A stretch of 64,000 nucleotides of DNA, from assembly GCF_029227915.1 (NCBI RefSeq), contig NC_079879.1, positions 14,260,001 to 14,324,000 on the forward strand, given 5' to 3'. Under the pieces are notes generated by a model. It ran no database searches. It saw only the letters and a program-made list of their open reading frames with translations, and was not told the origin of the DNA. The stretch's first letter is position 1; every line of letters starts with the position of its first letter. Below are positions 40,720-53,525 of the stretch, in pieces. A program made the translations under genes and the position numbers. The DNA is from Hydractinia symbiolongicarpus (taxonomy: Eukaryota > Cnidaria > Hydrozoa > Anthoathecata > Hydractiniidae).

Positions 40720-43700
40720 ATGAGTTGGTTCAGGAAAGCTATTGGTAAACTATATGAAACCGTATCAGCACCGGTAGCGGCAACTCGCGACGCTCTCGCT
40801 GATCAACAACGGAGGGTGCGGGATACTGTTACTTACTACTATAACAAAGCGAAGGAGCAAATCTCGAGAAGTTCGACGCTCCACGATGAGGTCCAACGGA
40901 TCACCATCGAAGATGAATACCAGGGAATCGCCGACCTCAAACACATGTTCGGGAAAGAATTGAAGCAGGCCACGAACCTGGAGGTAATCGAGGACATCCA
41001 GAACATATTTGACGAGAATGACGCGCAATTTTTGGAAGACGGAAACCGCACCAAGACGTGGCGATTCAATAAGAACCTTAACCAACCACTGACGGAGGCC
41101 ATCATGCGAAAAATCACCCCCCACGGAGACATGCGTGTCAAGGTAGTCTACAGCTTTAGCTGTGATATTTAACGAGGTGGTGGCGATGTAGCCGATTACC
41201 ACAAAACCAAGAGCTCCAAGTCACTCTCAAGCATGGCGGAAATCGAAATCTTCATAGAAGAATGCGAGATGAAGCGTCTGGATATGAAAGATGCGGAGTT
41301 CTGGACCAAAGCCTACTTACCACCTGACAGAACCATCGAGACCCCAAGGAGGGGTTAAGGAGAATCACATCCAAAAACTCGGCTACAACCTGGTCACCAC
41401 ATGGAAGTGCCCCCAAATGTTAAGAGGCTCTTTAAGAAAGAATTTCGACCCTACCCCCACTTCATCGTCTTTGATTTTGAAGCTCTCCTGGTACCATTAC
41501 ACCAGCAGCAAACGGCCGATCTAACATACATCTCGGAGCATATCCAGGTAAGTGTTGCCATTCATGATAGTCTACAGGAACATCGCACTTTCATCATGAA
41601 TGAAAGCCCCAAGGTGCTGGTGCGGAAATTTGTCGAGCAATTAGAGCAGAGGCAGGCCCACATCATCAAAGAAGTAGAAAGGCTGCACCCCAAGCCGAAT
41701 GATTTTGATATGCTTTCAGATCAAACCCAAAAAGCTTGGAATGAGTGGGTGAACCAAGTGACGGTGATAGGTTTCAACAGCGGCAAGTATGACATCAACC
41801 TGATCAAGCGGTACTTTGTCGAACGAATTGCGGATGATGACGAGGATAAAATTAAAGTAGCAAAGAAGAATGACTACATGTTCCTCACAACATCAAAGTT
41901 CAAATTCATTAAAAAAGACATTAAAAACTTTCCCGCGCCTGGAATGAATTACGCGGGCTGCTAGAAGTCATTGGATTGCAATCTCGAGAAGCTCGTGTTC
42001 CCGTACGAGTGGCTGTCGAGCTATGACAAGTTGAACCATGTCGGCCCCGTCGATCATGAGGCCTTCTATAGCACCCTTAGCGGTAAAAAAACCCTCTCGC
42101 CTGAAGATTACCAGGCGTTCCGAGATGAGTTCTACAAGAGGGGCTGCGTCACAATGCTGGATTGGTTAGCCGAGTACAACTTGGCGGACGTAGTACCCTT
42201 TGTTGAGGCTGTCGACAGGACCCGCCACACGTACTGCGAGGATGAAATTGACATTTTGAAAGAGACCGTGAGTATACCAGGCGTATCGATGCGCTATGTA
42301 CTGAACAAATCCCTGCGCTTGAACCCTGAAATAGAGCTGTATGCACCGGGAGACCCCTGCACGCACAAATGTCAAGACAATTGCGTCAAAGCCCGATGTG
42401 TGAAAATCAGTCGAGCGAACATGTTGTTGTAGGCCTGCATAGAGGTTAAAAAAGCGTGCGACGAGTGTACCAAGAACGAGGCATATGAGCTCCTGCACAC
42501 GGGCATGGTAGGTGGCCCCGCGATCGTCTTTTGCAGGTACCACGAGAGGGATGTGACAGCTATAAGATCTCATATCTATAACGAGCCCAGCAAATGTAAG
42601 ATCATTCTAGGCTATGATGCAAACATGCTCTACCTGAGTACCTTGCTGCAGGACTTCCCATGCGGTAAGGAGAAGCTTGTCAGGATTGCTGAACCAACAG
42701 AGGGCTTGGATTCTCTAGAGCAAGGCGTTCTAGATGGTTCACTTTTCGGCTTTGCGCAAGTTGATATTGAAGTCCCTACCGAGCTACACGACAAATTTAG
42801 CGAAATGTCTCCGTTATTTGTGGTCAAAGAGATACCCGATGAAGCCATTCCAGAGCACATGCGGACGTACTTGCCTAAGACTGGGCGCAAACGTGTCCCC
42901 GGAACTAAAAAGCTCTTGGGACTGACGAAAGCCGAGAGGATATTGCTGTACACACCCGTGCTCAAATGGTACCTAGAGCATGGGCTAAAAGTCACGGCGT
43001 GTTACCAGTTCCTCAAGTACTCACGCGGTAAACCATTTGCGTGGTTTCCGGAAGAAATTGCCGATGCGCGACGCCAAGGTGATAAGAACCCGGACAAACG
43101 TATCGCGGGCGACACTGTCAAGTTGAAAGGGAATAGTTTTTATGGAAAAATAATCGAGGAATGGCAAGGCATGCCAATACTAGCTTCACGAGAAATGAAA
43201 AAGAGGTTGATGTGGCAATGAGGAGCCCCTATCTCGAGGATCTTGAAGAAATAGGCGACGCGTACGAAGTAAGAAGGGGTAAACAAGGGGTGAGTATTGA
43301 TAGAGCTTATCAGTGTGGAATTGCCGTCTACCAATTGCCAAATTTGCGCATGTTGGAATTATATTATGACTTTCTCGACAAGTACGTAGACCGACAGGAC
43401 TTGGATACGTGTATATGGATACGGATAGCGCGTATTTTGCTATCTCGGGGGAAGAGCTGCGAGGTGTCGTTCGCCATGAACTGCTCGAGCGGTATGAAAC
43501 TGATGTTACGAAATGGCTCGTCACCGACAAACACTTCAGTCTAACGGGAGTGTTATTCAAACCCGAATTCATAGGGTCTAGAATGATTGCATTGACTGCC
43601 AAGTGCTACTTCGTTGAGGGTAAAGAGGGCACGAAGTTCTCATGTAAAGGAATGTCAAAGAGGCAGAATGCAGTAACGTGGGATAGGTATATGGGGGTTT

Positions 43701-43852
43701 TGAAGGGTAGTTTGGACACAGCGAAAAACGTAGGTTTCCGGGTGCACAAACAAGGCATGATCATGTACCAGCAAAACAAGCTGAGACTCTCGGCTTTTTA
43801 TGACAAAAGAGTTGTACATGAGGATAACGTGCACACCTCTCCACTCATGTGA
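40720..43852 (+). pseudogene. protein-primed family B DNA polymerase (element 3)
   Basis: ATG 40720 opens the N-terminal part 'MSWFRKAIGKLYETVSAPVA'. Exo I is 'FDFEALL' (near 41470), Exo II 'GFNSGKYDINLI' (near 41770), palm motif A 'DANMLYLSTL' (near 42620), motif B 'KLKGNSFYGK' (near 43125) and motif C 'YMDTDSAYF' (near 43415); all catalytic carboxylates are kept. About 1040 codons, shorter than Polinton PolB because the zinc-finger/endonuclease-like part seen in element 2 is deleted near 41350. Lesions: TAA 41170, TAG 41962, TAG 42430, frame changes near 41350, 43205 and 43400. The high conservation of motifs suggests recent loss. Confidence 0.85.
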
Positions 43853-44799
43853 GAATAGTGGGGGTTTGTCCAATATTTTGTGAAGCCATGCTTCATAAAA
43901 GTAACAACAAATGGAGGTTAAAAAGAATCAAAAGAAAGGTTGTCCATATATATCTCCCCAAAGTCGGTCGCGTTGAATAGATTTTTTATCTTCATAACTT
44001 CGAGTAACTCCCCATCGGTATGAGGACGATATAAAACAAGTTTAAACTCATTTGCCTCATACATTCAAAAATGTTTATCATATTTTGAATGGTCGAGAGA
44101 TTTTATGTATGATGAGCAAAAGACCTAACCGGTGATGCGTGAATTTTCACACAGGTAATACTCAAGGTGATACTGAATAGCTATATACGAAGCTGGATAT
44201 ATAGTAAAATTGTGGGAGCAGGGCTTAGGTCCTGGCTGAAGTTTATGGCGTGCACGGGCGAGGGTACGTACCTAGGGTATTTATCGGGTTTATTTTTGGA
44301 TGAAGGCGCGTTTACTGGTTTTGGGAGGATGGGGGCTGGGGTAGGGGTGGAAGTGGTGGAAGCGGGGTTTTTGGGGGTAGAGGTATCGGGGGAGCGAATT
44401 CCTGGGCATATTCACTCCCCTCCTTGCTATTTCTCAACTTTATCAAACAAACTGAATGTGATTTTTGACATCCTTGAATGAAACTTAATAGAATGTGAAA
44501 TCTTTAGATTCATACGGCAAACAAACAACCTGCTAAAACAGTTTTTCTAATTTTGTACTAATTGACCTCTGCATGAAACAGAAGCTTATTAGTACAAATC
44601 AAAAAGAAGACTTTGACCGTAACAATAACACCACCAAAACTGCACTTTAAAATGTCAGATTAAGTTGAAAATTTATACACACACCAATTCAATGATGCTG
44701 AATATGATCTCAAAAGTGAAGTCAAAACAATAAATTCCAAAATTTTAAAAAACATGCTAGCTATATATTTGGGAAACGTGTTTTTGCTTTGCTATCACA

Positions 44800-45345
44800 A
44801 AATCACTTCCAGTACACTTTATAGCGCACAATCATTTGAAGTTTTATTTTCAAGTCTAGCAAATTATATAAAGCACTTGTTGTCTTTCAGGATGTTTTAA
44901 TACAATAATAAAAAACAAAAACAAGAAAAATTTCATAATAAAATTGAATACACGATTATTCTTCCAAGTGATAACTCATGCATAAAACTCAAACTGTATT
45001 TATAACGGTGAAATTTTATTTTATTCTGACAAAGATATTTATTTCAAAATATTACATATAAAATTACTCTTAGGCAATCATAGGAGACACAGTTTTCCCG
45101 TTTAGCATTCCCTCGCTTCGTTCATTCAGAATGAGTTGTTTACATTCCCGCGGACTTACGCCAAACAAGTTAGTATTTTACCGAACAGAAAGTCCTAATC
45201 GACACTGACATAGAAGCGACCGTGGGACTACTTTGACTTTTATATCTCGAAAACCAAAACTCACAAATATAAAAAAATTACCCCAGTTTATATTCACATT
45301 ATAATGAACATTTTAAGCAAAACGTGTTATCAATCGTTAGTTCTA
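44800..45345 (-). repeat. dispersed repeat family R, copy 2 (inverted)
   Basis: Complement matches copy 1 over about 450 nt and copy 3 further to 'AACTTCAAATGATT.TGCGC'. With copy 1 it encloses the mini-Polinton in inverted orientation. Confidence 0.7.
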
Positions 45346-47880
45346 TTTTTTACGAAAATTGAGAAATGGCCAGCATTTTTCGTCGACCCTAACTGAAAAA
45401 GATTAGATATTTCAATCGACAAAGTAGCTACCTGAAGTTGACTAATTTTCTTTTCTTTTGAAGTATATTCTCTAAGTATATAGTTAGAACCAGCCTATAA
45501 AGAAAGAAACGCCATATCTTTTTAGCCTCCTCGATTAAACTTCCACCTTTCAATGAGCTCCCTCTGATAGACTTGTTTAGAGGGCTGTCTATTCGAAACC
45601 TAATGCAAATGTTGAATTTCACCGATAACAATCTTATCAAAAACTCATTCACGGTTTATTAAACGCTCCCTCGAACAATCGCCGCCTCTTAAATTTGAAA
45701 AAAAAATAATACGCGACCCACCCGTTCGTTCAAAGCGTTGCAGTAAATTAATTGCAGTAAATAAATTTTAGGATACCTCGTGGTAAATCCGTGTATCGTT
45801 TATTCTTAGGAGAACACCATCGACTCTTAAGAAGAAACGCAACAAGATAAAGAACGAAGAAGGCATCACTCTCTAAATAAATACAATAACTTCAAAGTAT
45901 CATTATTTCTCCAAATTTACATGGTAGCTAGTGAAATTGGAGTCGAGTTACTTTGCGCGTCGCTTTGATCCGCAGTTCCTAGAGCTGAGAGCCACAGATG
46001 GATCCATTACACTTGTGCGCCAATATGCTAGCTACACAAGTAGATAGCTTACCCGTATGGACTATATCATAGCTGTATGATTGACCAAACATGTTTGAAA
46101 AATTTAAGAAAAACGAAAATATGTGAAGTTGGAGTTCTTTATACAGCCACTTTAATGCTTAAAACACTGTTATCAATTTGAATCCTGGTGTTCTGAATGT
46201 ATACATTAGGTGTACATCTGCATTGTTTACCCGATTTTTCTCAAATGGCATGAGTTGACTCGTTACTGCGATAAAGGCACTCTATCAGATTTAGTCACTC
46301 CACGAGAGTAAATAAATCTTGGTATTCAACAAGAATTGGCATGCAATAGTAATGTTTTATTATATTGCCTAATTGATACTTGTTTGTTGCGTTTGAATCA
46401 AATGCGTTTTCAGAAATCAAAATGCGTTTGTAGATGTTCAAAAAGTGACCGCCTCGATTATTTTAAAATGCCTTTAACCAATCAAGTATATATAGTAATT
46501 AAGTTTCAAACAAAAGAACTTGAACGATTTGAATGATAAAAATCGACATAAAATTTATCACGGGCACAAGATTAATAAAAATGTTTGTTGGAATATCGTG
46601 AATTAATCAATGGACGAAAATCCTCACTGGAGTAAAAGACAATTTATAAGAACACGACCGATATTTTTCCTAAAATAAGAAAAAAATAAAGGGCTGAAGC
46701 ATAACATAAAATAATAATATGAAACATATAGATATATTGTCTAGAAATAGATTTTAGTAACTGACAATGTAGAAAGTAGAATTTTTAAAGGGTTACTGCC
46801 ACCTTAATTTAGTAATGACCATTAAGCCAGTTTTTCGTCGTTCTCCAAAAGAATTCTCAAACGTCATCATTTGTTACCCAATTATGGGAGAGGCAATGAT
46901 GATATGAAATGAAAATCTTGCCTTAATGACAATAAAGGGTTGCTACTCTTATGAAGTCAAATTTGAGAAGATTTGAGGTATTTTCATAACATAAATTGAG
47001 AAGATTTAAGATTTTTACATTTCTAAATAAATCGAGAAATATTAGAAAAAAGGTTACACCACAAGTAAAGGACAAATTAGTGCAGCATTTCTATGCATTT
47101 TGAAAATTAAAAAAATATAACAAACCATATAGTTTTGTAAATAGAAAATTGAGAAGATTGGAGGAGAGCTTTCAAAATTGAGGAGAATTGAGGAGTTTTG
47201 ATGAAGGCCATAGCAACCCTTTATTTTTAGAAATCCGTTGAAAAAGAAATTCGCATCAAAACAACACAAAAAAACTCATACCCTTTTTACGTTCCGTTAA
47301 AGCTTACCTCAGGCGAAAATAACAGCCGGATTAATAATTTTGTATTATATCATTGTATTTTGTCGAGAAATATTGATCGTTTTAAAAGATTTTTGACTTA
47401 GAAGTTTTATTATTCTGCTAATCTGATAGAAACGAGGTGTCGTTTTAAGCGTTTATCAAGGTATGCAGTGGGATAAATATGCTTATACCTAATCACTTTG
47501 ACATTTTGAACATATTTACATGAATAATATTTATTCACTTTATCTTGATTATTATTTATACCAGCAATTGTTTCTCAGCATCTAAGTTATCATGTCATAA
47601 TTCCGCATAATTAGTTAAACTTCAAGGCCTTGATCTCGGAAACCAATAAAGATTTTACCAAAAGGTAAAAAGATTCATAGACAACTTAACAGCGTTTTCG
47701 TATGAAATCAACTTGATATTTCTTATAGTTTTTACTTATTCGATGGAACGGAAGCGAGCGTTGCGGCTCACTTTCTAGAAAAATAAAAAAAATAATGACA
47801 TGAGATTTGTAGAAAGAACAATAAGAAGGCATTCAAAAGTATATCAACATCTTTACGTACCTTTCCATTTTTAGAAGACT
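45346..47880. other. intergenic or intronic DNA, no exon recognised
   Basis: Would be expected to hold the last exon(s) of the TIPRL gene; a minus-strand frame 45652-45428 ending in a GTAGCT donor is not recognisable. Otherwise AT-rich. Confidence 0.3.
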
Positions 47881-47883
47881 TAC

Positions 47884-49100
47884 CATTTTCACACTTAATT
47901 TGGCGATTCCGTGATCTGCCAATTCATCTTCAAATAATAGCAAATCTTGATAAAAATGTATTTTTTCTCTCCTTTTTAACTTTTCCATATCAATCCTGTC
48001 ATCAGTAGTTGTAACCTAAAATCGTTAACCTTTTTTAACAAACCTGAATGAAACTAACTAGTAATCTCTTGCAATAAATTTTACATGTTCCTATAATATG
48101 TTATTCCTTGAATCAATGTTTACTATATAATATAAATCATTTGCGCAATTAATGCCCACAAAAAAACCCTTATTTGACTTGAAATTCTTTTTAAAAAAGG
48201 TCAAAATTCCCAGTTATAATATGTTTGAATAGCAAGTTTTGTTCCCAAGGCTTTGTCAATTTGTTTAACATTGAAAATCTCAATTTTTTGAGTGGCGCAG
48301 AAAAAGCTTATTTACAAAATAAAATATAAAAAAATATTAAGAATATAAAACATTACATTACTTTACAGTAATCTTTTTTAGTCTAATCACTATTTTCTGC
48401 CCTGAAAATGCTTCTCAGTGTAAGATATCTTTTAGCAAATAAATCAACATTTTCATTCTTTCTTTTTTGCAATATTTCACAAGTTGTCTTAAGGACAACA
48501 TCAACATTGTCATCCACACATTAAACAAAAAACTGTATACCTTTGTAGGTGAAACAACATTTCCTTTATAATTTGTACTGTATGTCCAGTCATAAGGTTT
48601 CAAAACTTCCTGTATATATTCACAATCAGCCCTGTAATCAAAGATAACATAAGTGTCATATGCAAATGATCCTATATATATGTATGCCTTATTTTGAGAA
48701 TGAAATTGCATGTATATGGGTGGGGTTTTAACTTTTTTGTCAGTATTATCTTTTAGAACAGCAACACGAGACTCAAGTACAGAATTAGATTTTTTTGCCA
48801 GTAGGTTTTCGTCTAAATGTTCATCCTTACAAAATACTTTGCAGTAAAGGATATTTCTATACATTATTATTAATATTATGAAGTATTATGAAATTCTAAA
48901 ATAAAGTAAAGGTTTTAGACCTTTGTTTCTGCCATTCATCAGCTACACCAACTTTCATCAAATCTCGCTTATTATCAACCAATCGCAAAGCATCAATTGC
49001 AGTAAAAAATACTTTAAAACCACACTCATTTTTTATTTCCAAGATAGTATCACCAAACACCATTTCTGGGATATCAGGTATATTAAGCTCTCTGATAATT
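47884..49100 (-). CDS. TIPRL: TIP41-like (TIPRL) gene, three internal exons
   Basis: Three minus-strand exons join in phase: 49100-48921 ('ELNIPDIPEMVFGDTILEI', 'DALRLVDN', 'VGVADEWQKQ'), 48631-48541 ('EVLKPYDWTYSTNYKGNVV') and 48015-47884 ('DRIDMEKLKRREKIHFYQDL', 'LFEDELADHGIAKLSVKM'). Borders are TTTAG/GTCTAA, TTACAG/GTATAC and TTTTAG/GTAAGT. These are the signature blocks of TIPRL/TIP41, a regulator of PP2A-type phosphatases in TOR and stress signalling. Neither the N-terminal exon(s) nor the C-terminal exon(s) are seen; introns are long and transposon-rich. The GTCTAA donor is unusual. Probably a working host gene. Confidence 0.85.
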
Positions 49101-49299
49101 CTAAATAACAATAAGCTTAGAGAAATTTGACTTATTAAAAGTTATCTTAAAGTAAAAACAAGAAAGACATTCGTCTTAGACATCTACGCACTGATTCCAG
49201 CACTCTTTTTGCCGTTTTTCTTATCATCTGTTTTAGCCCATTTTTTTTTAAAGCATTCGATTCATAAAATAAGGTATTTTTGTTAAACAATTGTGGCAG

Positions 49300-50320
49300 T
49301 CTAAAAAACCCAATCTATTTATACCACATTTTTCTGCGTTTTTATAGTATACAGACATTGATAAGTTTCTCCCGTGCGATCGTCCGTGCTCGATATGCGA
49401 AGACAGTCCCCCACATATTGATACTTACCCGCCTGGCCCTTAATTTAATGCCAGGTATATTTTTATGCTCGGTAGTCGCCTTTTTTTCAATTTATACTTC
49501 TCGAAACTTTTGAACTTTTATAATTATCAATCATTCGTTTCTTTTTCAAACCATATTTTTTAAAGTTTTCATAGTTTCCCATCGTTCGTTTTCTTTTTAA
49601 TTCATATTTCTCAGAACTCTTCAACCGCTGGTAATTTTCACGAGCTATTCTCTTCTGTAACACATACATTTCATTTTTGACAGCAATCGTATGACCACTC
49701 TGTAACATTTTACAAAAGTCAACATCACAGGGTGTGGTCCTACCATCTTCTGATGTGAGTTTAAATGTTAAACATTGCATACCATACACAAGGGATTAAA
49801 AACCATTTAAATAAGTTGCCTTAATGTACTTCTAATTGCTATCAGGGATCTAAATTCTAATAGCATTGATTGACCATTCTCGATAATCTTCCCTTCATCA
49901 CCACGGCTGTGAGAAAGAAATGACATTTATTCCACATGATACTGAGTGTATAACCTTCAATAATCAATAGAATCCTATTAGCTTTGGTGCTTTTATTTGC
50001 ATAAATTGTGTTAAATGATCTAGCATTGTCTAAGGCTAATATCTTTCCTTGACAATATTCCAATTTAACAACTTGGAAGTTTTTATTTTCAATACAAACA
50101 AATTTGGTAGCTCCTTTAAAGACAAAAATTGATTAATTTCAAGACTCTTATATATCTTATCACCATCAATAAGAACTTTTAAATCTGCTGTAGTCCATAC
50201 ACTGATGCGTATAAACATATACCATGCAATCGCATATAAAGCATGGCAAACACATTGTCGTCCAGCTGTATCACCAAATCTAATATTTCCCTGGTTAAAG
50301 GGTCCAATAACGGATTTCAT
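49300..50320 (-). pseudogene. transposon-type gene with Cys/His peptidase-like segment
   Basis: From 50320 the minus strand reads 'VIGPFNQGNIRFGDTAGRQC' with a following 'VCHALYAIAWY', 'ISVWTTADLKVLIDGD' and, after a frame change near 50040, 'FDSHSRGDEGK'. A Cys in an N-terminal helix and a later Ser-His suggest an OTU- or papain-like fold. After a further change, 49789-49487 has a Lys/Tyr-rich repeat region (RIARENYQRLKSSEKYELKR). Such proteins occur in multi-copy transposon genes of cnidarians. It lies upstream of the TIPRL exons on the same strand, so in its first introns. Frame changes make it a pseudogene. Family uncertain. Confidence 0.45.
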
Positions 50321-50369
50321 TATTTTTTATTCTTGTGGGCCAGGTAACCAATAGTAAAATCAGTTTTAA

Positions 50370-52812
50370 ATATGACTGCATCGTGTATTTTGAATGTAAA
50401 TAAACGCATTCTGAATGAACGAAGCAAGGAAATGCTAAACTGTGCCTCCAGTGATTGTCTATGAGTAATTTTATTTATTTACACAAACCGGAAATGTGTG
50501 TTTGGTTTAGCCTTTCTTCGTCTGTGGAAAAAAAAATGAACACATTGGTTAATCTTTTACGCGGAGCCAATTCATGTGCGAGATTACATAAAAAAGTAGC
50601 CAAGGCGGTGAAGTTTTTATTTATAAAGCGGGTTGACATTGATTTTTAAAAGATTGTCTTAAGATCTAGCGCTCATAATGTTGTATTTATTATAGTGTAG
50701 TCAAGTTTAGGTTAAGATAAACCTATTTCATATTCCTGTAAAAGTTATTGACTAGGTGGCTAGTGTTTGAAAAGCAGCTCTTCAGAAACGAAAAGTTTAT
50801 TGATTTTTGCGCACAAGGCGCTTCTTTTGCTTTCCGTACAAAACTTTGGCTGATTCTTTCTGCAATTTTAAGTCTTATCGCACATGTGTTGGTTTACTAT
50901 ATACACTGGTTACTGGTTATTTGCTGTTGATTTTAATGTCTGTATTTAGTCCTTATCTTAGTTTTTCAACTATGTTTTTACATTGATTTCATATCATTTT
51001 GAAGCTTAAACATTTTGATTGCATCATTTAAGCAAAGAATAGCTAGCTAGATAAATTAGGTGTATTTTGAAAATTCATTCTGCAGACTTTGATTCTATTC
51101 TTTTATTCTATATTATTTACAGCAGTGTTGCAAATGGTTTTGTATCTTTATTATGATGATACAAAAATCTTGAAATTTGTCATTTCAGATGATTCTTCAC
51201 AGTGTTGACATCAATCAAATATATAATTCTTTCACAACATTGTTGGTTACGTCAAAAATATTTTTATTTTTTATTTAAAATGTTTTTACAGGATGAACTA
51301 ACTATTCAGTATAACATATAAAATATAACCTTTACTGCTATCAAGTTGTTTCTCTTTCTTGTATTATTGCTGTAATTGAAGATTTTTGAGAATCACATCC
51401 AAGCTGCTACTTTTTATAAATTCCTTGCCTTTCATAAAGCTACGGGGACACGGCAACAATTTTCATGCGATTGCAGCAAAAAATTGTTTTGTTGCAATCG
51501 CATGAAAATGTTTCACTGTGTCCCCACACCAAATATCCTCATTCTGCAACATTTTTCGCTCAAAATTTTTGTTGCTGCAACAAAAAAAAAAAAATTCAAA
51601 TCAATTTGAATTTTTTGCTGCAACAAAATTTTCATGTTGCAAATAAGGATCAGGAAATTTTTCGTGTCCCCGCACTTTGAGGAGAATTTTTGCAACATTT
51701 TTTATTTTAACCAATCAAATTCGTTTAAAAACAAATCAAAACAAAAGTTTTTTAATCACAACAAATTAGACAAGACTAGACAAGACTTCCACATGGCGGA
51801 AGATTAAGCGAAGCAAAAACTTTCGGAAGAAGAAAAAATGAACTTATTAAATTTAATACCGAAAACATATCGTTGTAACCATGGCTTTGTCCAAATAGAT
51901 CGTTTGGATTGTTTTTTCTTTATTTCTTCTTCATCAAGAAGAAGTGCAATAGAAGCGATTATTATACTTTGATCAACTGCAACGGCCATCATTAATCACT
52001 GTTACACATGTTTTGGTTTCATTTTCATAAATTTTGTTTCATGCGCACTCATGCAACACGGAAACATCTTTGTATGCGATTGCAACAAAAAATTTTTTGT
52101 TGCAATCGCATGAAAATTGTTGCCGTGTCCCCGTAGCTTAAGTGATATTTTTTCCTTATTCACAAATTTGTTACTCAAAATCGCAGTAATATGATGTAGC
52201 GATGGTATAAACAGGACTTGCCTATTGGGTTTTTACAGGAATCGATTATTTGCTTACCCAGTGTTGTATATCTTTGTTTTTATTATATACTGCAGTCAAT
52301 TGTGTATATTCTATTCATGGTTTTTGAAAATAATTTATTGAAAGAAAAAGAAAATATTGATATCTTTGTTATTGTAAAAGTTCTTTACAGTGTTTTAATG
52401 TGACATCACCATATATGCAAGTACTGCTGCTACCCCTTGCGATAGAACATTCGTACAAAAGCGTAGTGTTTCAACCGTCCCAGTTTCTTGTTTTATTTGC
52501 ATTGGCAGATTTAAACCATGTTTTAATCGATTTATTATAAGATTGGATTGTGTGTTCACGCCGACAGGTTTTCATGTTATATTTTGAAATAAATATCTTT
52601 ATTAGAATAAAATAATGCTTCACCGTTATAAATATAGTTTAAGTTGTAGACATGAGTATTACGTGTATTGAACTGTATTATGAAATTTTTCTTGTGTTAT
52701 TTTTGAATTAAAACATCTTGAAAGACAACAGGTTCTTCTTTTAATTTGCTAAACTTAAAAATAAAACTTCAAATGATTATGCGCAAAAAAGTGTAATGGA
52801 AGTGATTTCGTG
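50370..52812 (+). repeat. dispersed repeat family R, copy 3, split by about 2.1 kb
   Basis: 50375-50472 matches the first part of copy 1 (CGCATTCTGAATGAACGAAGC), 52573-52812 the rest (AAATAAATATCTTTATTAGAA and on). The intervening 50473-52572 is an insertion holding a palindromic foldback element. Confidence 0.6.
51437..52139. mobile_element. foldback element with palindromic TIRs
   Basis: Ends AAGCTACGGGGACACGGCAA and its complement (TTGCCGTGTCCCCGTAGCTT). Each end goes on into its own palindrome around ATTTTCATGCGATTGCA / TGCAATCGCATGAAAAT (51462-51508 and 52074-52117), so each terminus can fold alone. No gene. Confidence 0.75.
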
Positions 52813-52819
52813 ATCTCAT

Positions 52820-53474
52820 CTCATCCCAATCTTTAAAGTAATTTTGATTCCAGCGCTCTTACCACTGCAATATAACAATGAAACTACCACATAGCGATAA
52901 AACTACTACATAACGATGAAACTGCCACTTAACAATGAACCTACTACATGGCAACAATAGATTGACAGCGTAAAATGGTTATATACTCTACCGTGGAATA
53001 AGCTGAAATGACCCATTCGCTTTTAAATTGTACTCATTGACTGAATAAATGCACTGCTTATTCTGTATGCATTGCATCATTGTATACTAAATCTACAATG
53101 CTGTTTATTGAATCTACAGCAACTGCCAATATCTACTCACAAAGGCAGCTACGGCATTCCATAGGAACTCATGGTATAAAATGATGCTGGACTTATATTA
53201 TAGTTGGACTTATATTATAAACCAAGTTGCAGATCCGTAGTTATTGGGTCATTGGAAATCTTTTAGAGACCTTAGTTGAGCAAACGAGTGTCATTCTGCC
53301 CAACAAAAATTACCTCTTTTTTACGCTGTCAATCTATTGTTGCCATGTAGTAGGTTCATTGTTAAGTGGCAGTTTCATCGTTATGTAGTAGTTTTATCGC
53401 TATGTGGTAGTTTCATTGTTATATTGCAGTGGTAAGAGCGCTGGAATCAAAATTACTTTAAAGATTGGGATGAG
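52820..53474. mobile_element. foldback element with 155-bp perfect inverted arms
   Basis: 52820-52974 and 53320-53474 are exact complements by my reading. Each arm holds four units of a 19-21-bp minisatellite (AACGATGAAACTACTACAT type). The 345-bp centre is homologous to 57190-57385. Starts CTCATCCCAATC. No gene. Confidence 0.85.
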
Positions 53475-53525
53475 AGGCGGGAGCGCGCGAAAACCGCGTT
53501 TCACGTCAAAACGCCAAAAGTAAAG

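Larger units (their letters stand above)
40524..44394. mobile_element. mini-Polinton (element 3) carrying only PolB
   Basis: Left end from about 40524 (CCCCCTATACCTCTACCCCC) and complement of the right end (CCCCCGATACCTCTACCCCC, at 44394) match over about 65 nt with very few changes (AAAAACCCCGCTTCCACC, ACTTCCACCCCTACCCCAG, CCCCCATCC), then more loosely (ATAAACTCGATAAATACC). Between them lies only a PolB gene. 3.9 kb instead of 15-20 kb, so a deletion derivative. No clean target duplication because the left flank is TA microsatellite. Its end sequence differs from that of element 2, so it comes from another Polinton family. Confidence 0.75.

Noticed and set aside
40765-43602. Several long minus-strand frames
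   Set aside because: Shadows of the PolB gene on the plus strand, whose catalytic motifs are evident.
49300-50320. First exons of TIPRL
   Set aside because: On the same strand and upstream, but the sequence has transposon-type features and no TIPRL N-terminal blocks.
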